Virus record (IMG/VR): IMGVR_UViG_3300018421_000035
Location: 1 to 54,182 of that record
DNA: 54,182 nt
Strand: one strand, 5' to 3'
From: a virus
Of the stretch, positions 20,001 to 27,900 are shown piece after piece. The notes beneath the pieces were generated by a model, which saw only the letters and a list, made by a program, of their open reading frames with translations, made no database searches and was not told where the DNA came from. How positions within the stretch are numbered: the first letter of the stretch is position 1; each line of letters begins with the position of its first letter. A program made the translations under genes and the position numbers.

Positions 20001-21638
20001 CTGAGACCATTTTCCGAGGGTTCCACCACTGACATAAGTATTAGTTGCGGGATCAATTCCAGAAACTGCTTGCTTACCAATTTGCAGTTCAAAAGTTCTA
20101 GAATCAACTCTTCTACGAATGTAGAATACGATTGGATCAAATGATTCTGGGAACGAAGTTTTACCAGTGCCTGCAAGAGTTACTGAACTACCAAACTTAA
20201 CTCTATCACCCTCATACCATGTGTCATTGTCACTTCCAACAGTTACCGTAGCAACACCAGTAACTCCATTATAAGACCAACCAGTGATGGCAACACTTTG
20301 TGTAGTTGCTTGAGAAACTTCTGCTACTCTACCTGTATTTGGATTATATGCTTGTGCAACACTGAAACCATCAAATCCATTGTATCCACCAGCACCAGGA
20401 CTATCGTAAAAAGATTTACCAACAAATACTTTTAGTGTATTTCCTGCCTTGGATTCAACTCTAAACAGGGTTTGTGCATACTTGTTGGGATATAACTTAG
20501 CACCAGTATTACAAGTAAGCAGAATATCTTTCAGGGTAACACTATCACCCTCTTTGAATCCATGGTCACTAGTTGTAGTAACCTGACAAACACCTGTAGT
20601 ATTATTGTAGGAGAAATCTCTAATGTGCTTCTCATAAGGATCAAGAAGCAATTCAGTAGATTCTGTTCCTTTAACAGATGCAGAAGTATCTGCACCAACT
20701 TGAGCAACATAAATCTCTCTCTTATCCTTCAGTAATGATTGGTCAAACAAACCACCATGGATGTTTAACAAACCATCACGCAAGATTACTGCATCTCCAT
20801 GATAATCATAGTAATCCCCAGGGATTTCCATGTTACCATAATCATCATATTGAGCAACACCAAATTGACGTGGATTAGTAGTGTTATCAGGATCGTAGAA
20901 ATACTTTTCGTTCTTCTGTCTGATTAATGACTGGGTTCTTCTTACACAACAGAAGTTATCACCACGACCTTCATGAATACTCTCATAATAATAACCATCA
21001 AATTTATCAAATACACCATACTTCTTAACCGATGGATTAAGTACTTGACGATCTTGTCCTGCAAGTAAGTACGTTTTGCCATTATCAGCAATGGCACCAT
21101 TAGGATAAAATGCTGAACTGATTGCAGAAGCAGTAGTATATGGAGCACGACCAAACTTAACACCAAATGTACCAGCAGAAACACGACCTGGCTGGTATCT
21201 AAAGAATCTCTTAGATGTTAAGATTGAGTGTTCATTTGCGGGTGCCTCAACAAGAGCACCTGCCTCTGCGGGAACGTGCCCAAGACCCCAATCCTGAACA
21301 CCTGGGATTCCAGTATATTCATTCTGTGTAGCACCAGTGCCACCTGCTGGAATAGTTAGTGCCTGTTCAGGAACTGCTGTCCATTCTGATGGGTTAACAT
21401 CGTAAGTATTAACATCGGCAAAGATACCTAATGCAACTTCAGATCTGGGAATGCCCAGCAAAGAAAGAGCAACTTCCGATTGTTGCTTATTTTGTTCTTC
21501 AACAGGAATTGCTTCCTGGTCACTAGCGATAACAACAGGAATTGACTTCTCTGCAGGTTGTTGTCCAGTAGGAACTGGAGCAGTTCTGCCGACAACTACG
21601 ACGGCAGAGTTATTGTTTACATTAGTATTAGTTGCCAT
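17040..21638 (-). CDS. Giant virion structural protein, 1532 aa
   Basis: The N-terminus is low complexity (MATNTNVNNNSAVVVVGRTA), followed at residues 56-83 by the block shared with the 1749-aa paralogue. Mid-protein repeats of a TGDLIKIDDY / EGDRVKFGS / EGDSVTLKDI pattern occur about every 100-130 residues. They look like repeated small beta modules that begin with a Gly-Asp turn. Shared blocks MYKIEF (about 1051) and YIDGGD (about 1148) follow, and the C-terminal 60 residues are again paralogous. Translation start: ATG with GGAG about 13 bases upstream. It is part of the compact giant-gene block and probably a virion fibre or appendage component. No enzymatic motif is visible. Confidence 0.8.
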   Translation of the reverse strand: MATNTNVNNNSAVVVVGRTAPVPTGQQPAEKSIPVVIASDQEAIPVEEQNKQQSEVALSLLGIPRSEVALGIFADVNTYDVNPSEWTAVPEQALTIPAGGTGATQNEYTGIPGVQDWGLGHVPAEAGALVEAPANEHSILTSKRFFRYQPGRVSAGTFGVKFGRAPYTTASAISSAFYPNGAIADNGKTYLLAGQDRQVLNPSVKKYGVFDKFDGYYYESIHEGRGDNFCCVRRTQSLIRQKNEKYFYDPDNTTNPRQFGVAQYDDYGNMEIPGDYYDYHGDAVILRDGLLNIHGGLFDQSLLKDKREIYVAQVGADTSASVKGTESTELLLDPYEKHIRDFSYNNTTGVCQVTTTSDHGFKEGDSVTLKDILLTCNTGAKLYPNKYAQTLFRVESKAGNTLKVFVGKSFYDSPGAGGYNGFDGFSVAQAYNPNTGRVAEVSQATTQSVAITGWSYNGVTGVATVTVGSDNDTWYEGDRVKFGSSVTLAGTGKTSFPESFDPIVFYIRRRVDSRTFELQIGKQAVSGIDPATNTYVSGGTLGKWSQTIPATSSGDSYTITDFNYIVDQASADFGYAFIETTASNNIVAGDMIHLEGIETNCSYNPQPKIYPAKDDEDTFPIENVTSNTFQFTLKTSTILHTHTQFTGRCVSLGLRKGSGVYIYKNKKQNDGTVFNDLGVGSTIQDSIVDGGIYYVDGIRGSRVELTRAAAGDSNVFSLGSAQIYDTNQITPIVINTDAEINYKLTPNQTAGTGDGTDGGIVYNPTTGLMTINFDSAHNLETGDLIKIDDYSLIFTCNQDSHATEHRYPRSFNENLDGTPDPNGNNTANTRAPDPISGKWVPITVVDATSFTVQVLATVPSTDTSTHRFVRSDSNCIAFKKNTPYVVTPAPFVLPNTTNFAYRGTVENADPQAVTGLNPYGCFPYRYSYGTAIDDKVGFVTTDISLNTAANATSIKNDIDDVNKKLLKEWVYNHVKPAHWGVYEYRVPRSRFSGEKVHGLAEGTEALGTDVLYSDVVYSQGSQNFPGQTVRDETTGADLTRASSWNLNPENVTMYKIEFSWYGAVGALFLAYVPLDSGEARWVRVHHLRASNQLKVASLGNPTLPITYYVYGGGTEFSYGYKNDRRTDNTVGYSNSYSEFLVKYGASYYIDGGDRGTVRLFNYATPVSSEVYGSRLRFNITAGNNYGDISDNSDPYPYLDLAGATNTNGPTVTDPTFYIGATLVTPNREPNVKVSWVSGTKIYLSKPISGAQSGDFFLVLDRPNILVGLNCRDKVNGVRNRIQVYPTRLSIGNSNQPATIKLIKTPVFQTKDGTQADSTATVGGNKGNMRTDYTNGDGLTIGSIGRPTALEGARIPGTSKPYLENLTSTYGYFRGYYEGDNGNVFTIFGLLQRNASGTYLFSSYQKYSSNIVIFGDFLRAGEFREPNPAANGLDGSAVNPTSDPLTSLSAIAVSDEQRTPIPGTGQVITTLFTPSNSGEQFPLQQFFDYNKDYLSFPLTDEIENLFIVGSVNRLYDSSAAETEINAAITWEEQ

Positions 21639-21641
21639 GTC

Positions 21642-24600
21642 TTACTTTACTCCGATGATTCCCTTGGCGATGGTAAATGTACGTTGCTTCTTTATATATC
21701 CTCTGGCGGCAGGGTCTGCTGTAATACTGCCTCCATTGTTATTAGCATTGAATGTGTTGAAATCTGCTTTATACAGAACCATATTCCATGCTTGATTGAC
21801 GAAATTCAGTCCACGAACTTCAAGTTCAGAAGGTAAACTATACCCAGTAACTGGGTTGTGCTCCTGTAATGTTACAATATCCCCAATGGTGAATTCACCA
21901 ACGGTTTCAGCGGTAATTTTAATTGTATATTGCTGAGAATTTTGATCATAATCAACTACACCAGTAATGTTATAATTATCGGCGTCACCAATATTTATTT
22001 CCTCAGTAGCATTTACATAATATACGATGTAGTTATAATTAATTCCAACTACACCTTGAATTGTTCTGTAAGGAATGCTACTCAAAGCAGCAGGAGGAAT
22101 TTGAACTTGAACCCCACCATTAGCAGCATCATATACTTGAGTTTCAAGGACAGATCTGTTAACTCCACCAACGTTATAAGTCAGTGGGTTTGCACCAAGG
22201 GTTTCATTTCCATTATTATCAACATTAACTGTATATACAAATGTATTAAAGATTGCACTGGTGAAGTTCTTGGCAACATTCTCTTCAACATAAGTAAATC
22301 TAACTGGACCATTGGTTCCAGTCCCTGCCGTCTTGTAGCAGTTAAGGTTAATATTATTAAAGTCAGAATCATAAAGATCTGTTGTTGGAATCCACTCATC
22401 ATCTGGTCCAAGAACAAGATTATTCTCAGTGTTAGAACTTCTAGCACCGTAAGTTCTGATCCCTGTTCCAGAGTTTCTAATAATACAAGAGTTAAATGCT
22501 ACAACCTCAGTGGTTGTAATATCTGCAGGTCCAGGGTTGTTAATAAATGCACTATCAGAAACTTTAAGAACGCTACAGTTAGTTGCTTGAAGTGGATTAT
22601 CAAAGGAAGTGTAAGTTGTTGAATTATCACTAATAAAGCAGTTTTGAACAGATACTCTTGATCCTTCAGCAATCCAAAGACCATCGCCTACAGAGTTAGT
22701 AATATCACATCCAGAAATTGAGAAGTTATCAATCCCCCCAGCATAAACTAAAGCATTTGATTCTGGAGATGCACTAACACCCAATCTGATGTTATTGTCA
22801 TAATTTCCATCAATGACAATATTATTGACTGTAATGTTTTTATTTGGTTGAGAAGTAGTGTTTGATGGTGTTCCAGTTGCATCCTCTGGTGTTCTCAAAT
22901 ATAAAGCACAATACGTTCTACTGATTTCACCATTTGAATTCCTGTTCCATGAAGTGTCAAAGTATTGCTTTTTAATGATGCAGGACTTACCCGCTCCAGC
23001 AAGAGAGAAGTTTGAAGGAATGTCTAATCTCTTAACCAAATATGTACCACCAGTTAAGTATAATGAATCCAGTCCCTTATCAATAACATCATCAATTACA
23101 GCATGTATTGCTTCAGTGTCATCATGAACTACTTGCACTCCGCCAGCAGCAATATTGATGTTTGTAGTATTTGAAGTATCAACCGTATCATATGCAGTAT
23201 CTGGTGAATTACTTAAAGTAATTGTTTTGGTAGCATAATCTACTGACTCAACAGTTCTCTCAACATATCCAGCAATTGCTCTAGCGGTTGGAACTGTATT
23301 TGGAAGTACCGTGGTTGGGAACCCATACATCTTAGTATGATTCGCATGAATAGTTCCATCAGTATTTTTATTTCCCCAAGTCACTCTATCAAATGCACCA
23401 TAATCCTTAAAGTCAATTGGACCCAAGTTAATGTCAGAACCAATATCTCTTTGACCAACAATTGCAATGAGATTTAAGTTCGCATTATGTACCGAAGGAG
23501 CAATTGCATTTCCTTCAGCAGTACTTACAACTGCACTAATATCATTATGATAACGATAGACAAGAATTGCATGATTAGCATCTGGTCTGAACAGTTTCAA
23601 GTTGTTATATCTTTGCTCATTAAACTGAGTGAGGGGATAGTTTGCAACAACATTAGTATTTGCTCCTGATCCTGCGTGTTTTAGTTGATGGAATGAAGAT
23701 ACAACGCCAGTATCTACATTTAACAATCTTACATAATATGTGTAGTTTACTCCGCCACCACTTCCACCAACAGCAGCAGTAACTTGGGCACTTTGATCAA
23801 TACTTGTTGTCCACTGATTATACACACTAGAACTGTCTGAGTTAGTGTAATCATATTGACTAATATTCTTTGTATTGACACCAAAGACCTTTACAGTTTG
23901 TCCAATTCTCCAAGTACCAACATTTTGTGATACAGTATCACCATTACCATCAAGATAATCTCCAATACTTACAACAAGTTTATTGTTAGCATCAACACCC
24001 AGAGCAGTCGCTCTGTAAATAGTGCCATCTCCAGAAACTCCAAAGGATGACAGGTTGTTAACATCACCAGTATTTAAAGAGAAGTACTCAAATGCCGTTC
24101 CCTGCTCATTAACTCTCAGCAACTGTTCAGGAAGTCCACCAACAGTAATTCCAGTACCACCACCAGAGATAGGAATAACAGGGAGATCTGTTGTTTGAAT
24201 ATTTTGATAACTCGTAGCACGAATAGAACCAGTTACATCCAGTGTTGCTTGTGGATCATCATTATTAATACCAATACGGTTTTCATCATTAGTGTATGCT
24301 TGATTAGATCCATTGACAGATCTAACATTAATTACGTTATCATTACCACTCTTAATCCTAAGGATATTATTAACACCACCGACTTCAATTGCACTAGTAG
24401 CAGTATCATATCCAAGTACTTTAGTATAGGAGGTTCCAGATGTTAAGATCTTAACTGTGGTGCTACCAAGGGAAATACCATCGGTAGGAACAAGAGATAA
24501 AAGAGAACTCCCGCCAACTGATAAAACTAATGCTTCAGGTGATGATACTCTAGAAATACCTGTTGTAGTACTATCACCAAAAATTAATGACGGATTAGAA

Positions 24601-24929
24601 CTAGTTCCGTTATTAAGTTTTAGTTTTGGTGAATTAATTTGCGTGTTATTATCTGCTAAAGTTAAGTTACCAGCAGATACCGTAAGTCCACCAACAGCAA
24701 GTTCCAGAGCAGAGTCGGTTGCTGCTGGAGCAGTCAAAGTTAGTTTATTAGAACCAGCAGTAAAATAAGTCGCCCCTTGCCCAACTCTAATATTTAAAGT
24801 CGATTCTAATGTAATTGGTTGTGTTCCAATGTCTGCTGATCCAGTTGCATTCAAATATTGGGTATCAAATTTACCCTCTGTGATAGTTTGATCCTTAATT
24901 ACACTGGACGTAATTCTAGTTAGTGCCAT
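21642..24929 (-). CDS. Beta-helix tail fibre/spike protein, 1095 aa
   Basis: The N-terminal 150 residues (MALTRITSSVIKDQTITEGKF...) are the short repeated strand pattern used by cyanophage fibre proteins to attach to the particle. Residues about 620-835 show the signature of a right-handed parallel beta-helix. A LDIPSNFSLAGAGKSCII lead-in is followed by successive NNIVIDGN, NFSISGCDITNSVGDG, VSVQNCFISDNS and VVAFNSCIIRNSG rungs, as in pectate-lyase-like and phage tail-spike folds. Such domains often bind or cleave host polysaccharide. I cannot identify a catalytic pair, so binding only is the safer call. The gene has a possible late-promoter octamer just upstream at 24952-24959. Confidence 0.8.
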   Translation of the reverse strand: MALTRITSSVIKDQTITEGKFDTQYLNATGSADIGTQPITLESTLNIRVGQGATYFTAGSNKLTLTAPAATDSALELAVGGLTVSAGNLTLADNNTQINSPKLKLNNGTSSNPSLIFGDSTTTGISRVSSPEALVLSVGGSSLLSLVPTDGISLGSTTVKILTSGTSYTKVLGYDTATSAIEVGGVNNILRIKSGNDNVINVRSVNGSNQAYTNDENRIGINNDDPQATLDVTGSIRATSYQNIQTTDLPVIPISGGGTGITVGGLPEQLLRVNEQGTAFEYFSLNTGDVNNLSSFGVSGDGTIYRATALGVDANNKLVVSIGDYLDGNGDTVSQNVGTWRIGQTVKVFGVNTKNISQYDYTNSDSSSVYNQWTTSIDQSAQVTAAVGGSGGGVNYTYYVRLLNVDTGVVSSFHQLKHAGSGANTNVVANYPLTQFNEQRYNNLKLFRPDANHAILVYRYHNDISAVVSTAEGNAIAPSVHNANLNLIAIVGQRDIGSDINLGPIDFKDYGAFDRVTWGNKNTDGTIHANHTKMYGFPTTVLPNTVPTARAIAGYVERTVESVDYATKTITLSNSPDTAYDTVDTSNTTNINIAAGGVQVVHDDTEAIHAVIDDVIDKGLDSLYLTGGTYLVKRLDIPSNFSLAGAGKSCIIKKQYFDTSWNRNSNGEISRTYCALYLRTPEDATGTPSNTTSQPNKNITVNNIVIDGNYDNNIRLGVSASPESNALVYAGGIDNFSISGCDITNSVGDGLWIAEGSRVSVQNCFISDNSTTYTSFDNPLQATNCSVLKVSDSAFINNPGPADITTTEVVAFNSCIIRNSGTGIRTYGARSSNTENNLVLGPDDEWIPTTDLYDSDFNNINLNCYKTAGTGTNGPVRFTYVEENVAKNFTSAIFNTFVYTVNVDNNGNETLGANPLTYNVGGVNRSVLETQVYDAANGGVQVQIPPAALSSIPYRTIQGVVGINYNYIVYYVNATEEINIGDADNYNITGVVDYDQNSQQYTIKITAETVGEFTIGDIVTLQEHNPVTGYSLPSELEVRGLNFVNQAWNMVLYKADFNTFNANNNGGSITADPAARGYIKKQRTFTIAKGIIGVK

Positions 24930-24951
24930 TCTGTGCTTTTACCCTATGTTT

Positions 24952-24959
24952 TATTTATT
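24952..24959 (-). promoter_or_regulatory. Possible late promoter octamer AATAAATA
   Basis: A seven-of-eight match to TATAAATA on the minus strand, 22 bases before the ATG of the 1095-aa beta-helix gene and overlapping the stop of the 1872-aa gene. AT-rich context makes chance matches likely, so this is tentative. Confidence 0.3.
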
Positions 24960-27900
24960 AATTGGCAAGACAACGAATGTCAATTCTAGTACCTACGGGT
25001 AGTTCCCCGTCGAAATAGAGATAAGTTCCATCAAAGTGATAGTCAACGTATGGTTGTTGAATAACCCCATCAATGAATACAATCATACTTCTTGTATTGA
25101 AATCAGCAACATTACCAATACCTCCCACATCGGCATCTCTTGGAGCACCACTAACGTGAGGAGTCGCAGCAGATGATCCATAATAGATAAACGATGACAA
25201 GGCATTTGTCATTCTTGCACCGAATGTTCTAGTAATAGAAGTTAAGGTTGAAGAACCTTGATATCTAACAACATCAATTGTTAATGGTGGGTTACTCTGA
25301 GTATTGTCAAGTTTAAAGATGGTATCTAAGTTTGTATTAGTATTTGCTGCATTTGCAATTGTAATTGTAGCAAAGAATGCTTTCTTAGTAAGTCCAAACG
25401 ATGCTGTATCTGGAGTTGTAACATTACCAAGGGAGTCAATATTAAATACACTGTTACCACCAACTTTTGCATCAAAGATTCTAGAAGATACTGCTCCAGT
25501 TGGAGATCCAGCAACATTAATCTCAATTGGTTTATACTCAACGCTAGAACTTGACCAAGTTTGATTTAAAGAAATACGAGTTTCTTTTGTTGATGTGTTT
25601 GAAGTAATGGAGTCACCGACTGCGTTACCAATGTCAAGATGTGTGCCAATTCGTTGACTGGTTGTTACATCAAGATCATAGTTAGTATTTGCATTAGCAA
25701 TACCTAAATCAGCACCTACATTGAGAGAATAGTTCCCATTAGTGTCTTTATAAGAATGAATTTTCTCCGTTCCTACAAGTCCAGATTCTCTCCACTCTTG
25801 AGTAGAATTTACCTGATCATCAACATAAGTCCAACCACGAGAATCTCCATTAACAGGAGTTGTCTTCAGAACATAATCTCCAACGATTTCTCCAGTTAAT
25901 GCACTAACAGTATCTCTATTGAGAATCTTAGTTACAATACCATCAGGATTTCTAAGTTTGATGCCACTGAAGAAATTATTTTCAGTGTCAAAATTAGTAT
26001 CCTTCAGGAATGTTACTGGTCCTTGGAATGTAGATGTAATTGTGTTTCCAGAACCACCAATAACGGTTAGGTTATCCTTAAGAGTAAGGGTATTGAGTTC
26101 TGTAATTTGGTTTTCAGTTGTCTTACCAGTAACAGCATTGATAACTGTATTACCAATATAAAGATCCCCTTGAGAGTTAAGACCAGAATAGAATGCGATA
26201 CCACCCTGCTCTTTCAGTGATTGGGAATACTTAACTTGATCATTAGTAAGTACTTTATTCTGCTTGATTGGGAAACCAGTTGAATAGTTACCAGGACCAA
26301 AACCAACATATTCAAATGTATGGTTACCAGATCTAATAGTAGATGGTCTACGAAGTTCTACTTTGATGGTATCAGTTGGTCTTCTTGGATTAATGGGAAC
26401 TTTTCTAACTTCACCATTACCAATACCAGATTCTAAGATAGTCGTTTCAATAGAGTGTGCTTCTGCCGCTCCATTTGAAATCCACTTATGACTTACTTCA
26501 CTATTCGCTGCAAGTTTATCACTCCATCTCCACTCAAGTTCATTGTTGAGGTATTCATCCAACCAATAAGAGATTGATTCTTTAGTAACGCTGAAAGAGG
26601 TATCTCTAGTAGTAACGTTAGCATCAATACCACTCGTAGTATTAACGACACCAATGACCAGAGGATCAGCAATAGAATCTGCAATAATTGGATCATTAAC
26701 AACATTATCAAGATCAATTACTGGATAAATGTTAGTTGTATCTTGACTAAACTTAAATGAATTTCCTGGAAGGACAGATTGACTTACAGGAATAGAACCC
26801 TTAAGCACTGTTAAGTAGTATACTCCAGGAACTTCTGCTTCAGTTGCAGTTGCAGATTTAAATGGAGTTACTTCTTCAACTTCATAGACATAGTATACAT
26901 CATTATAATCATGTCCACTGATCCTATTGTATGTCTCTCCAGCATCAGTAGGAGTTACCGAAGTTGGAACCGTTCCTGCACCACCCGCATCCGTTCCTAA
27001 TGCAGTGATGATAATATCAGTGAGTGTAAGTGCAGCATCTCTAACATTAGTACAACCACCAAAAGTGTCAATTAACTGTTCTTCACCAGTAATTGCAGTG
27101 AATGTTACAATGTTTGAAAGACCATATGAAGTTGTATTATCTCCACTTGTATTGTTATTAACCAAAGCACCAATCGATGGTGTATTTACTGGTGATCCAG
27201 TTTTTCCATTGTTAATAACATATGTCATTAATGGTTTGAGATATGTATCAAGAATTTCTACAGTTTCATCTCTCTCTCCTTGGATTCCATTGGCACCTGC
27301 TCCTGCACCATTAATATAAAGATCTGCTGCAGCAACAACTTGATCATTGCCACCATAACGCAAGTTGTAAGCAATTGCTTCAATAATATTGATTAAGTCA
27401 TCGATACATGATTTTCTTTCACCAGCAGTATCCAATTCTGTATTTCCTGGGTTTGCTGCAATCCATCTAGCAACTGCTTCATGTGCCAGGAAGTACTTGT
27501 TAAGAAGCAAAAGGTTTGCACCATCAGTAAATCTGTCACCTCTACCTAAGATTGAATTACCTCTCTTAACCTGAAGGACATAACCTCTTTGAGGGAATGA
27601 AGGTGCTGGATCAGTGGCAAGACCACTTACAGATTTAGTCACATAACGCAATCTGTAAATCTTGTCATCATCGACTCTCTCATCAACAATTCTCTTAATA
27701 TAGGAAGTTGGAGTTGTCGTAATTGTGGTAAGTCCATACTTAGTATTACCATCAATCGAACTAAAGATAGTATTAGTATTATTGGTAGGAGTTGCTGGTG
27801 CAGAAACGTTTACGTACCAACCACCAGTAGTATTGGAAAGTGCAGTAAAATCATAATCAAAGGCATTACCATTTACTGGAGAGATGTTTGCATACTGCTC

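Noticed and set aside
21930-22622. Plus-strand open frame of 230 codons
   Set aside because: It is antisense to the beta-helix gene, rich in Ile/Asn/Ser/Cys as expected for a shadow frame, and has no start signals.
27045-27067. TTGACA on the minus strand in the 1872-aa gene
   Set aside because: Downstream bases at the -10 position (AATGTT) are a poor match, there is no hairpin, and no gene starts nearby.
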